Below, piece after piece: positions 1 through 8,158 of a stretch of 64,000 nucleotides of DNA. The notes under the pieces are model-generated. The model did no database searches. It saw only the letters and a program-made list of their open reading frames with translations, and was not told where the DNA came from. The DNA lies in the NCBI RefSeq assembly GCF_000423405.1, contig NZ_KE384013.1:1-64000 (forward strand), given 5' to 3'. The stretch is from Mesonia mobilis DSM 19841. Its GTDB lineage: Bacteria; Bacteroidota; Bacteroidia; Flavobacteriales; Flavobacteriaceae. The translations under genes and the position numbers were made by a program. Position 1 is the first letter of the stretch. The number at the start of each line of letters is the position of its first letter.

Positions 1-86
1 TCACCCTGAACTTGATTCAGGGTCTCATCTGATAAGCTTTGATTTTTAGCATTATATGAGATTCTGAAATAAATTCAGAATGACGC
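1..86. repeat. REP-like inverted repeat pair (palindromic element)
   Basis: Two small hairpins stand in opposite orientation. The left one contains CCCTGAACTTGATTCAGGG (about 4-22) followed by TCTCAT; the right one contains ATGAG (56-60) followed by TTCTGAAATAAATTCAGAA (62-80) and TGACG. The reverse complement of the right half reads GTCATTCTGAATTTATTTCAGAATCTCAT-like, closely matching the left half, so the two halves form a larger inverted repeat. Dispersed elements of this kind are common between genes in flavobacterial genomes. The left edge is cut by the window. Confidence 0.7.
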
Positions 87-177
87 AGAAATTAATTATT
101 ACAAATAACGGATAATCAATTTTAATTACATTAAAATTAAATTTACCCCACTTTTTTATTTTGAATGTAATTTTTCT

Positions 178-211
178 AAGCTACCTCAAAATTTAAGAGG
201 TAGCTTTTTTA
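178..211 (+). terminator. Rho-independent terminator
   Basis: Perfect 9-bp stem AGCTACCTC (179-187) with GAGGTAGCT (197-205), a 9-nt loop and a following run of six T. It probably ends a gene lying left of the window, because no gene in the window reads into it from the left. Confidence 0.75.
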
Positions 212-435
212 TCCAAAATCTTAGTGAGAAAAGCTACAATTATTCTAATTTTTTTGGAATGGTAAATAATTAATCTTTAGGTTTAATGAAACATTTAATA
301 TGATTTCTATAAGAACTTCGTAGTTTACTTGTATGGTAAAATGTAAATATTGAAGTATAAAGTGAATATTTTTTATTTATTTTTTAGCGCAGATTCTTTT
401 TAACTGTTTTTTTTAACTTTAATCGTATTTTTCAA
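212..435. other. Intergenic region without a recognisable gene
   Basis: Very AT-rich sequence between the terminator at 178-211 and the promoter box at 436. I see no open frame of substance, no RNA fold and no clear direct repeat in it. Confidence 0.6.
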
Positions 436-443
436 TAAATTTG
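436..443 (+). promoter_or_regulatory. Promoter -7 box for the surface protein gene
   Basis: TAAATTTG matches the Bacteroidota -7 consensus TAnnTTTG and lies 16 nt before the ATG at 460, which implies a leader of only about ten bases. The expected -33 position is a T-run without a clear TTTG. Confidence 0.5.
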
Positions 444-459
444 TAACAAAAGAGTAATT

Positions 460-1953
460 ATGATTAATAAAATATTCCCCGCTTTTCTTTTTTTATTGTT
501 CGTTTTTTTCCTGCCAAATCTATATGCTCAAGTAGGTGTTAATACGACAGCGCCAGATGCTTCTTCAGCATTAGACATACAAAGTACAGAGGCTGGACTT
601 TTAATACCTCGAATGACTACAGCAGAAAGAGATGCAATTACAGATCCGGCCAATGCTTTGTTGGTTTTCGATACCGATTTAAACGGATATTACTTTAACG
701 ATGGTACGCCGGCATCACCAGATTGGACGCTGTTACTTACCGAAACAGAATCTAGGGATAATTATGTAATCGTAAAAAGCGAAGACGACTTTCCTACTGC
801 TAGTGGTGGTACAATTACGCTAGATGAAAATACTTTGTATGAGGTAAATGGTACAATTTCAACTTCAAATTCGATAAATGTAAATGGTGCTTATTTAATC
901 GGAAAAGATACGAATGAAGATATTATAAATTATACCGGTTCTGGAGCATTGTTTACTGGTAACCAAAATGCAAGTTTCAGAAATATTACTTTTAATGGTT
1001 CTTCAGGTTCACTATTTAACCTTTCGGCATCAACTACAAATAGCCTTATTGCTCAAAGTGTTGTGGTGAATGGTTTTAGTTCTGTAGGAACAGTATCTGG
1101 TTACGGTTTAGTGTTTTTTAATGTGATGCAGTTTATTGGTAATTCGGATGGAATTACATATAATAACATTGGAAATCTTCTCTTAAATAATATGGGTTGG
1201 CAACCGAGTAACTCCGGAAGTTATGAAACATTTACAGGGTCTTTTGGGTTTATTCAAAAAGTAAGTGGATTTACCAATGTAGCATCAGGAGAAATTGGTT
1301 TCGATGTTAGTTCTAATCCAGTGGTGGCGAATGGAACGCTAAAAGGGGTGGTTTTTATCGGTGACGGTGAGTATGTAAACCCATATACAGGAACGGGTAC
1401 TTATGATGATTACAATTTTACAAACGATTGGGAGGTTGACTGTGTAGGGATACCAAGAGAGTCTGATGATAATGCATCGGGAACTATACATATTATCCGA
1501 AATGGAGCGCAAAATGGTGTTAACCCTACTTTTAGTATCTCAAGTCCTAGTCCAATTGAAGGGACGACAGAGGTTAATAATTTATTTAGGATGAGTGTAA
1601 CGGCTAATTGTATTGACGAAAATCTAATACAATATAAAGGCAAGGAGTCTAGAACATTTAGTGTAAGGGGTGCTTTTTCTTACGAATCTACTGAGTCAAA
1701 TGGAAATTCAACGATCCATGCATTTTATATTAGAAAATTTGATAGCTCTGGTAATCCACTTGGGGTGCCTCTAGGAACAGAGGTTTATGAGCAATTAGAT
1801 GATGCTAATGATGTAAGGGCAATACCTTTATCTGGTACTGTAGATTTAGACCCGGGAGATTATGTAAGAATTTATGGACAGTTTATTTCTAATTCGGGAA
1901 GTGGTGCAAGAAATAGTATTCGGGTCTATTCGGTAAGTTTAACTTTAGATTAA
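460..1953 (+). CDS. Secreted surface protein with flavobacterial GVNTT..SALDI N-terminal motif
   Basis: 497 aa with an N-terminal signal peptide (residues 1-23, cleavage likely after NLYA). The mature protein begins QVGVNTTAPDASSALDI, followed by GLLIPRMTTAER and LLVFDTD; this opening is a recurring module of exported Flavobacteriaceae proteins of unknown role. Residues about 130-260 are rich in short N/G/S-containing strands (for example NITFNGSSGSLFNLS), which suggests a parallel beta-helix as in pectate-lyase-like or phage-tailspike folds. The C-terminal third looks like a beta-sandwich. I see no type IX secretion C-terminal domain and no lipobox, so final location (periplasm, outer surface or medium) is open. 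It stands alone, with its own promoter and downstream spacing. Function is not recognised. Confidence 0.75.
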   Translation: MINKIFPAFLFLLFVFFLPNLYAQVGVNTTAPDASSALDIQSTEAGLLIPRMTTAERDAITDPANALLVFDTDLNGYYFNDGTPASPDWTLLLTETESRDNYVIVKSEDDFPTASGGTITLDENTLYEVNGTISTSNSINVNGAYLIGKDTNEDIINYTGSGALFTGNQNASFRNITFNGSSGSLFNLSASTTNSLIAQSVVVNGFSSVGTVSGYGLVFFNVMQFIGNSDGITYNNIGNLLLNNMGWQPSNSGSYETFTGSFGFIQKVSGFTNVASGEIGFDVSSNPVVANGTLKGVVFIGDGEYVNPYTGTGTYDDYNFTNDWEVDCVGIPRESDDNASGTIHIIRNGAQNGVNPTFSISSPSPIEGTTEVNNLFRMSVTANCIDENLIQYKGKESRTFSVRGAFSYESTESNGNSTIHAFYIRKFDSSGNPLGVPLGTEVYEQLDDANDVRAIPLSGTVDLDPGDYVRIYGQFISNSGSGARNSIRVYSVSLTLD

Positions 1954-2028
1954 TTTTATTAATTTAATCTAAAAGTTTTGCTGCTTGAGTTATGCTTACT
2001 TAAATTGAGATTTAAATAAAATAACTTT

Positions 2029-2325
2029 ATGTCGAAATTTGGTCACTTAATTAGCTCATCAGAATATGTTTTTTTTAGTTTTTATTCTGAAAATAACCGA
2101 TTAGCCTTACAAGCGGAGTTAAATAATATTGCTGAAGCCCTAAAAGACAAAGCAAAAGTCATTAAAATTGATATTGAAAAAAATAGGGAACTTACAGCTG
2201 CTTTACGAATCACGAATTTTCCAACTTATGTATTATATAAAAATGAAGAAATGGTTTGGAGAAACAGTAGCGATCTAAAATCTGATGAAATTATGAATTT
2301 AATTCAGCAATATTTTCAGGAATAG
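2029..2325 (+). CDS. Thioredoxin-fold protein lacking cysteines
   Basis: 98 aa, cytosolic, no signal peptide. The pattern of strands and helices follows thioredoxin: a strand VFFSFYS where the active-site loop should follow, a VIKIDIEKNRELTAAL segment like the thioredoxin D-x-D/N strand and helix, then RITNFPTYVLYKNEEMVWR containing the cis-proline (FP-T) and the edge strands. The position of the WCxxC motif reads YSENN, and the protein has no cysteine at all, so it cannot be a dithiol oxidoreductase. Members of this family in flavobacteria are usually annotated simply as thioredoxin family protein. A chaperone or protein-binding role is an inference. Its 3' end overlaps the convergent deacetylase gene by 35 bp. 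Confidence 0.75.
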   Translation: MSKFGHLISSSEYVFFSFYSENNRLALQAELNNIAEALKDKAKVIKIDIEKNRELTAALRITNFPTYVLYKNEEMVWRNSSDLKSDEIMNLIQQYFQE

Positions 2326-2935
2326 ATTTAAAGTTAAAACCTTTTTTATTAAAATATTTTAAAACCTTTGGTAGTGCATATCGAAGGTTTTTTTCTGCCT
2401 TTAAACTATCATGGAATATCACAATGCTTCCTTTTTGGGCTTGCGAGATCACCGTTTGGTAACATTGTTCTTCTGAAATGTTTTTATCGTAATCTTCGCT
2501 AATTACATCCCACATCACAATATTATAACCTTTTTGTTGAAGTGGTTTAGCTTGTGAAGCTTTGCACTTTCCGTAAGGTGGTCTAAAAAGATTTGTTGAA
2601 ACTCCCAGTTTTTCAAAAGCTAAAACATTTTCTAAATATGCTTCGGTTGAAGTTTTATAACCGTTTATATGGTTGTAAGTATGATTGCCTACTCGATGAC
2701 CTTCAGCAATAACTTTGTTGAAGACATCGCGATTTTTTTCTACATTTTCACCTATACAAAAAAATGTAGCTTTCGCTTGATATTGATCTAAAGTTTCTAA
2801 AACCCACGGAGTAACTTTTGGAATGGGCCCGTCGTCGAAGGTTAAATACAAAACCTTTTCGTTGGTTGAGACCGACCAGATCCTTTTTGGGTAAATTCTT
2901 TTAAGTAGAAAGACAAAACTATTAAACCACTTCAC
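2291..2935 (-). CDS. Polysaccharide deacetylase family protein (NodB-like)
   Basis: 214 aa. The NodB homology domain fills most of the protein: TFDDGP (motif 1, metal-binding Asp pair, about residues 32-37), GNHTYNH (motif 2, metal-binding histidines), RPPYGK (motif 3), a D/W strand VMWDVISEDYD (motif 4) and IVIFHDS (motif 5). These carbohydrate esterase family 4 enzymes remove N-acetyl groups from peptidoglycan or other amino sugar polymers using a divalent metal. The N-terminus (WFNSFVFLLKRIYPKRIW) has a weak hydrophobic stretch that may anchor it to the membrane. The gene starts 3 nt after the DUF2723 gene on the same strand, so the two are probably co-transcribed. Substrate is unknown. 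Confidence 0.88.
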   Translation of the reverse strand: MKWFNSFVFLLKRIYPKRIWSVSTNEKVLYLTFDDGPIPKVTPWVLETLDQYQAKATFFCIGENVEKNRDVFNKVIAEGHRVGNHTYNHINGYKTSTEAYLENVLAFEKLGVSTNLFRPPYGKCKASQAKPLQQKGYNIVMWDVISEDYDKNISEEQCYQTVISQAQKGSIVIFHDSLKAEKNLRYALPKVLKYFNKKGFNFKSIPENIAELNS

Positions 2936-2938
2936 AAC

Positions 2939-5900
2939 TTATGGTGTTAGTTGTGAAGTAGTGTCTAAAGTTGTAGGTTGCATTAACTCATTATCTAAAC
3001 CGTCTAAATTAGGGCTAGATTCATCGATAGCTTCCTCTAGTGGTTCGTCTTCGTTAAAACCTTCTTCGGCATCATAGAAGTGCTTAAACTTCCTTAAATA
3101 GTCGTTGAATTCTTCTGCTTTCGCTTGCATTAATTTTTCATCTTGCTGAATAATTAATAGATCAACCAAGCTTCTATACCTTTCGATACTAGTAATAATT
3201 TCATCTCCTAATCGATATTGCTCATCTAAAGGAAGTTGGCTAAAATATTCTAGATTCTCATGATATTTAGTAGCAAGTTGTTGCCAAATCTCTCGAGCTC
3301 TTTCAGTTTCTCCTATTTCATAATAACCTTGAATAAATGGTTCAACTAAGGTGTAGTAACCAAATTTATCAACCGGCATTTTTTCCATACCGAGGTCTAA
3401 AACTTTTTTAGCTCTTACGGTATCTTTTTCAACCAATAACTCTTCTACTAATCTTGCTAGATTTCCTCGATACGTGATTGAGTTTTTACGAGTTTCTGGG
3501 TCGTAGTATAAATTATCATCTCCAGAGTTACCCCAATCCCAATTCATCACAATGTCGTACATTTTATCTGAATCTATTCTTCCCATATCGTAAGGAGTTC
3601 TAGGGTCTATTTCCGTTTTTATAGGTACGAGTTTGTAGCAAAGACCATCTAGTTGTAAATAATCTTTCATCCATAGATAATCGGAGTCGTTAAAACTTCC
3701 TCCGGTAAAATAAATAGGACGTTTCCATTCTGTGTTTGAAACCACATCGAACATTAAAAGACGATTTTTATAAATCACTTCACTTTTAATATTAATGTCG
3801 ATATAAGGCACAATTTTATTTCTGTCTTTCTCTTTTACAATGCCACTTTCAATCGCATTGCTGGCATTTACCGGTAGTCGAACATGTTTTGTAGGGAAGG
3901 TGTTAATCATTTGATTATTCTGCATCTCTACTTTTGTGCTTGGATCGTCACTTTTTATATACTTGATCCAATTTTCGACTAACATCGTGTCTCTTACACG
4001 AGGATCTTTATAATAACGAACATAATCGTTAGTACCGTAACTGTAATTTTTATGTTCTAAAGTTGTTTTAACTGCAGAGCTTTTATAAGCTGCTCGCTTC
4101 ATTTGATCGATATACCAATCGGTTGCAAAAAGTGAGGTATTGATCACACGAACATCGGTACGATAACCTTCAATTTCTTGAGCATACCAAAGCGCGAAAG
4201 TATCGTTGTCGCCAATGGTGAATAAAATAGCATCTTCATCTACCGAGTCGAGATACATTTTAGCCATAGCGGTGGCGGTTCTTTTATTCGATCTGTCGTG
4301 ATCGTCCCAGTTATTGGCAATTAAAATACCGGGAACAGCAACTAAACAAACTACCGTGACTAACGGCGCTAAAATTTTTGGGGTTAAATACTTCTTTAGA
4401 CTATCGTAAAGTGCATAAACGCCAAAGCCAATCCACATGGCAAAAACGTAGAACGAACCTACGAGTGCGTAATCACGTTCTCTTGGTTCAAAAGGGCGTT
4501 CGTTGAGGTAGATTTTAAGCGCAATCCCTGTAAATAGGAAAAACACTAAAAGTACCCAAAAGTTTTTGTTGTCTTTATTTAGGTGGAAGAAAAAGCCTAT
4601 CAAACCTAAAAGCAGCGGTAAGAAATAGTAAGTGTTTCTTCCTTTATTGTTTTTTACATCGCTTGGTAGATTGTCTTGTGAACCTCTAAAAATTTCGTCG
4701 ATAAAATCGATACCGCTAATCCAGTTCCCGTGCATATCACCGTGACCTTGAATGTCGTCTTGGCGTCCTGCAAAATTCCACATAAAATAGCGCCAGTACA
4801 TATAACCCATTTGATATTGAAATAAATACCTGAAATTAGATGCGGTTGAAGGTTTTTCTACATTAATATAAGGAGCAAATTGCTGAAGAAAGCCTGCGTA
4901 ATCTTCGTTAGAGATTTGTCCTTGACTGTAAGCTCTTCTAAACTCGTTAACCGTTCGAATAAGTTGTTCTTCTTGCTGATATTCGGGCTTTATGGTAAAA
5001 TCGATAGCACCGGTATATTGCATATAATTGGCAATATGATCGGTACTCCACATACGCGGTAAAAATGTCTTGTGCTCGCTGCTAGAATTCTGTTTTGCAT
5101 TTTTCCAGTCGTTCACGATCACATATTTACCGGTTTTTTCGTCTTCTTCGTATTTGGGTTTATCATCGATATACGGATTATTTTCATCTAAACCTCCGTA
5201 AATATCTGTAAACTGTGGTCCGTAGAATAGTTTCGTTTCCGGGTATTGTTCACGATTATAATAAGCTAATAATTCTCGAGCGTTATCGGGACTGTTTTCG
5301 TTAATAGTGGTGTTAGCATTAGAACGAATAGGTAACATGATCCAGCTAGAAAAACCTACGAAAATAAAAAGGACACACAGTAATAATGTATTGGCGTGAA
5401 TGTAATTTTTCTTCCGAGTATAATTTAAACCGAAATAAAACAATGCAATTAAGGCTAAAGCTGCAATAATGGTTCCCGAATTAAACGGTAAACCGATAGA
5501 GTTGACAAAGAAAACTTCAGCAACTGCAAAAAACGTTAAACTATAAGGCAGTAAAAGTTTGAAGATAAACATTAAGATGGCGACCACAATTACATTCGCT
5601 AAAATGAAATTTTTAATCGTGATCTTTTCAGTGTTTTTAAAATAGTATAAAAACCCGATCGCTGGTATGGTAAGTAGTGCCATAAAGTGAACCCCAAATG
5701 AAAGCCCAATAATAAACGCGATTAAAATGAGCCAACGGTTACCTCTAGGCTTAAACATATCTCTTTCCCAAAGTAAGCCAACGTAAAATAAAACGGCCAT
5801 TAAGAAACTAGCCATGGCATAAACTTCTGCTTCTACGGCGCTAAACCAAAAACTGTCTGTAAAAGCGAACGCTAAAGAGCCTACTAAACCACTTCCTAAA

Positions 5901-6262
5901 ACTGCTATTTTACTTCCGGTGGTTAAGGTTTCTTCGTGCCCGGCAATTTTTCTTACTAAAATGGTAATTGACCAGAACATAAATAAAATGGTAAAAGCAC
6001 TGCTAAAACCGGATACTAAATTTACCATAAGCGCTATTTGATTTGCATCTGAAGCGAAAGTTGAGAAAAACGCTCCCATCATTTGGAAAAGCGGAGCTCC
6101 CGGCGGGTGACCAACTTGTAATTTAGCTGAAGTAGAAATATATTCTCCTGCATCCCAAAAGCTGGCTGTAGGTTCTACGGTTAGCATATAAGTTATTAAG
6201 GCAACAATAAATACGAACCACCCTAAAATTTTATTCCACTTCTGAAAGTCAAAATTTGTCAT
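2939..6262 (-). CDS. DUF2723 membrane protein, probable GT-C fold glycosyltransferase
   Basis: 1107 aa. The N-terminal half has roughly a dozen membrane segments; just after the first lies FWDAGEYISTSAKLQVGHPP, with the acidic D-x-x-E pair in the first external loop that is typical of lipid-phosphate-sugar dependent GT-C enzymes. After a further group of membrane helices (about residues 555-665) comes a soluble domain and a helical TPR-like C-terminus (about 960-1060) ending in an acidic tail. DUF2723 proteins are widespread in Bacteroidota and are related to eukaryotic TMEM260, a protein O-mannosyltransferase; glycosyl transfer to exported proteins is therefore plausible but not shown here. 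First gene of a two-gene unit with the deacetylase. Confidence 0.82.
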   Translation of the reverse strand: MTNFDFQKWNKILGWFVFIVALITYMLTVEPTASFWDAGEYISTSAKLQVGHPPGAPLFQMMGAFFSTFASDANQIALMVNLVSGFSSAFTILFMFWSITILVRKIAGHEETLTTGSKIAVLGSGLVGSLAFAFTDSFWFSAVEAEVYAMASFLMAVLFYVGLLWERDMFKPRGNRWLILIAFIIGLSFGVHFMALLTIPAIGFLYYFKNTEKITIKNFILANVIVVAILMFIFKLLLPYSLTFFAVAEVFFVNSIGLPFNSGTIIAALALIALFYFGLNYTRKKNYIHANTLLLCVLFIFVGFSSWIMLPIRSNANTTINENSPDNARELLAYYNREQYPETKLFYGPQFTDIYGGLDENNPYIDDKPKYEEDEKTGKYVIVNDWKNAKQNSSSEHKTFLPRMWSTDHIANYMQYTGAIDFTIKPEYQQEEQLIRTVNEFRRAYSQGQISNEDYAGFLQQFAPYINVEKPSTASNFRYLFQYQMGYMYWRYFMWNFAGRQDDIQGHGDMHGNWISGIDFIDEIFRGSQDNLPSDVKNNKGRNTYYFLPLLLGLIGFFFHLNKDNKNFWVLLVFFLFTGIALKIYLNERPFEPRERDYALVGSFYVFAMWIGFGVYALYDSLKKYLTPKILAPLVTVVCLVAVPGILIANNWDDHDRSNKRTATAMAKMYLDSVDEDAILFTIGDNDTFALWYAQEIEGYRTDVRVINTSLFATDWYIDQMKRAAYKSSAVKTTLEHKNYSYGTNDYVRYYKDPRVRDTMLVENWIKYIKSDDPSTKVEMQNNQMINTFPTKHVRLPVNASNAIESGIVKEKDRNKIVPYIDINIKSEVIYKNRLLMFDVVSNTEWKRPIYFTGGSFNDSDYLWMKDYLQLDGLCYKLVPIKTEIDPRTPYDMGRIDSDKMYDIVMNWDWGNSGDDNLYYDPETRKNSITYRGNLARLVEELLVEKDTVRAKKVLDLGMEKMPVDKFGYYTLVEPFIQGYYEIGETERAREIWQQLATKYHENLEYFSQLPLDEQYRLGDEIITSIERYRSLVDLLIIQQDEKLMQAKAEEFNDYLRKFKHFYDAEEGFNEDEPLEEAIDESSPNLDGLDNELMQPTTLDTTSQLTP

Positions 6263-6374
6263 ATAGCGCTATTAAGATCTTAAAAATCACTGGCGAATTT
6301 AATAATAAATGCCGAATGTACTATCAACGTTTCTTGATGAAAAATATTTTAGAGAAAATTTTTTTTAAAAATTG

Positions 6375-6405
6375 TTTGCATGATTAAAAGAATGTTTTAA
6401 ATTTG
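6375..6405 (+). promoter_or_regulatory. Promoter of tRNA-Gln (TTTG-N19-TAAATTTG)
   Basis: TTTG at 6375-6378 and TAAATTTG at 6398-6405 are separated by 19 nt, a full match to the Bacteroidota -33/-7 consensus. The tRNA begins 18 nt after the -7 box. Confidence 0.8.
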
Positions 6406-6422
6406 CATCCGCATTACGCAAT

Positions 6423-6495
6423 TGGCCTATGGTGTAACTGGCAACACGTCTGGTTTTGGTCCAGAAGAGTCTAGGTTCGAGCCCTAGTAGGCCAA
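6423..6495 (+). tRNA. tRNA-Gln (anticodon TTG)
   Basis: A full cloverleaf is visible: acceptor stem TGGCCTA (6423-6429) with TAGGCCA (6488-6494) and discriminator A at 6495; D arm containing GGTGTAACTGGCAAC; anticodon stem TCTGG/CCAGA enclosing loop TTTTGGT, giving anticodon TTG; T arm CTAGGTTCGAGCCCTAG. The CCA end is not encoded. Confidence 0.95.
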
Positions 6496-6499
6496 CAAA

Positions 6500-6532
6500 G
6501 AAAACCCAATCTTTTTAGGTTGGGTTTTTTGT
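6500..6532 (+). terminator. Terminator of tRNA-Gln
   Basis: ACCCAA (6504-6509) pairs with TTGGGT (6520-6525) around a T-rich loop, followed by a run of T. It starts a few bases after the tRNA 3' end. Confidence 0.75.
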
Positions 6533-6607
6533 TTTATAGAGTTAAACTAAAATGAGTAAAATTACTTTATAAGTTTGAAAAGTAGAGCTTTATAACTCAA
6601 ATAAAAT

Positions 6608-6644
6608 AAAAAAGCCGAGTTGAATTTTCAACTCGGCTTTTTTA
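6608..6644 (-). terminator. Bidirectional terminator, mainly for the 106-aa gene
   Basis: 14-bp perfect stem AAAGCCGAGTTGAA (6611-6624) with TTCAACTCGGCTTT (6627-6640), flanked by A-run on the left and T-run on the right, so it can end transcription in both directions. It lies 17 nt beyond the stop of the leftward 106-aa gene. Confidence 0.8.
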
Positions 6645-6660
6645 TTAGCGGGGTGTTATG

Positions 6661-6981
6661 TTAAGCAGCGTTCACATTATAGAACGTAAGCATATTTTGA
6701 TAGAAGCTTAGATTTCCTAAATCGTCTTCGAGGCAAGATTTTAAAAATTCTTCATAACTAGTATATTGTACAACGACACTTGTGTATTGCCCTTCTTTAA
6801 CCATTAATTTTAAATGAATTTCATTTTTCACTTTATCGTTATTCACTTCTAAAGCTCCAAAATGTTTTTTAATAAGGGCTTGCTGAAATTTCTCTAATTT
6901 GGGTGTAGATTGGGTACAGCTAAAATGAATTAGGTTATTCATTTCTTGTAAAATGGCGTTGTCATTATAAGTAGTTTTCAT
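6661..6981 (-). CDS. Conserved-looking hypothetical protein, 106 aa
   Basis: I do not recognise this protein. It has no signal peptide or membrane segment. The N-terminal part is helical (ILQEMNNLIHF, LEKFQQALIKKHFG) and the C-terminal half alternates strand and helix (NEIHLKLMVKEGQYTSVVVQYTSYEEFLKSCLEDD). It is probably a small cytosolic alpha/beta protein. A near-consensus -7 box (TAAATTTA on the minus strand) lies upstream of its ATG, and a strong terminator follows it, so it is a single-gene unit. Confidence 0.65.
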   Translation of the reverse strand: MKTTYNDNAILQEMNNLIHFSCTQSTPKLEKFQQALIKKHFGALEVNNDKVKNEIHLKLMVKEGQYTSVVVQYTSYEEFLKSCLEDDLGNLSFYQNMLTFYNVNAA

Positions 6982-7087
6982 AGCATTAATTTTTATAACA
7001 CTATAAATTTAAATCATAATCTGTTAAAGATGTTTTAATAAAATGTTGATTAGTAAATAATTAACTACTGTTGGCTAAATTTTCACA

Positions 7088-7720
7088 TTACTCGGGAAAA
7101 TTTACCTGTATTGGAGTATTGCTAATTCTTAAATTATTTATGAAAGAAGTAGCATTAATAAATAGGGTGTTATTTAATTTAACTTTACCATAGTTTTCAT
7201 GAAGATGACCAAAAATATGAAGCTTGGGTTGTTTTGTTTCAATAGTTTTTCTAAGGTAAGGACAGCCAACTTCTATTTGTTTGTTGGTTTCGTCTAAAAT
7301 TCCTTTTGGCGGAGTGTGTGTAATCAAGATATCGGTGTTATCGGGAATTTTTTTCCAGTGTTGTTGTATTTCTTCCGCAGGTTTAGAAAAAGCCCAAGGT
7401 TCTTGATAAGGAATGTAGGGTGAGCCCCAAAAATGAATTCCTTCTAAAGTAACCTCGCTATCATTTAAATAAATTACATTTTCGGGTATAAGTTTTTCAA
7501 GTTCTGATGATGAAATATGCTCTAGGTAAAAATCGTGATTTCCGGCAATGCAAATTTTGTAGGTAAACGGCAGCTGAGAAAACCACTCAAAAAAATCTTC
7601 TAATTCTCTTTTGGTTCCTGCTTCAGTTAAATCGCCGGCATGAATGATTAGATCGCCACTTGCAGGCAAACTTAATCGATCATGAAAATTATGAGTATCA
7701 GAAATGCAGGTAATTTGCAT
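7088..7720 (-). CDS. Calcineurin-like metallophosphoesterase
   Basis: 210 aa, cytosolic. The five phosphoesterase motifs are all present in order: D-x-H as SDTH near the N-terminus, GDLTEAG, GNHDFY, the THTPP histidine, and GHLH (HIFGHLHENYG). These residues bind a two-metal centre (usually Mn/Fe). The compact size and the ISDTHNFHD start resemble the small class III phosphodiesterase/MPPED-like group. Substrate is not predictable from sequence. It lies 34 nt downstream of the small membrane protein gene on the same strand and may share its transcript. Confidence 0.85.
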   Translation of the reverse strand: MQITCISDTHNFHDRLSLPASGDLIIHAGDLTEAGTKRELEDFFEWFSQLPFTYKICIAGNHDFYLEHISSSELEKLIPENVIYLNDSEVTLEGIHFWGSPYIPYQEPWAFSKPAEEIQQHWKKIPDNTDILITHTPPKGILDETNKQIEVGCPYLRKTIETKQPKLHIFGHLHENYGKVKLNNTLFINATSFINNLRISNTPIQVNFPE

Positions 7721-7754
7721 AGTTAGGTTGGCGCAATTTGAAGACGAAGGTAAG

Positions 7755-7979
7755 TTATTGTGCTTTCTTGGCTTTCTTTTTCATTACCTTTTTCTCTCTA
7801 CGGTCGTCGTCAGGTAATAATCTATTTGAAATTTTAATGACCAATGCGCAAACAATAAATGCGCTTAAGATGAAAAAAAGAAATCTTGCTAGTAAACTTT
7901 CACTAATAGCCAAGCTATAAATGCCCAAAGTAATTTCGGCAGCAATAAATAGTATAAAAATGAAAAACTTGGCGAACAT
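7755..7979 (-). CDS. Small membrane protein, 74 aa, basic tail
   Basis: Two hydrophobic helices (about residues 3-22 and 29-50) followed by a short DDD and a strongly basic tail rich in K/R (KKVMKKKAKKAQ), expected to face the cytoplasm. Function is unknown. A competing 60-aa frame exists on the plus strand, but the minus-strand reading is preferred because a perfect -7 box lies just upstream of its ATG and because the tail and two-helix layout look like a real protein. It may be co-transcribed with the metallophosphoesterase. Confidence 0.65.
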   Translation of the reverse strand: MFAKFFIFILFIAAEITLGIYSLAISESLLARFLFFILSAFIVCALVIKISNRLLPDDDRREKKVMKKKAKKAQ

Positions 7980-7997
7980 AGATTTATTTGCTTTTTA

Positions 7998-8005
7998 CAA
8001 ATATA
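7998..8005 (-). promoter_or_regulatory. Promoter -7 box for the 74-aa membrane protein
   Basis: On the minus strand this reads TATATTTG, an exact TAnnTTTG match, 18 nt before the ATG. It supports choosing the minus-strand gene over the overlapping plus-strand frame. Confidence 0.55.
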
Positions 8006-8158
8006 ATAGGAAGAGGCGTTTAAATTCACTGTTTACAGTAATTTAGCGCAAATTTAACTAGCTTGATAAAGTTAAGTTAGATTTTAAGTTAAAAACTCTT
8101 AAAAGGTAAATACCGCATTAAGATTAGTGATAAATTACGTTTCTAAATAAGAAGATAC

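Noticed and set aside
7738-7920. Plus-strand 60-aa frame
   Set aside because: Overlaps the 74-aa minus-strand membrane protein, which has a perfect -7 box upstream; no comparable signal on the plus strand.
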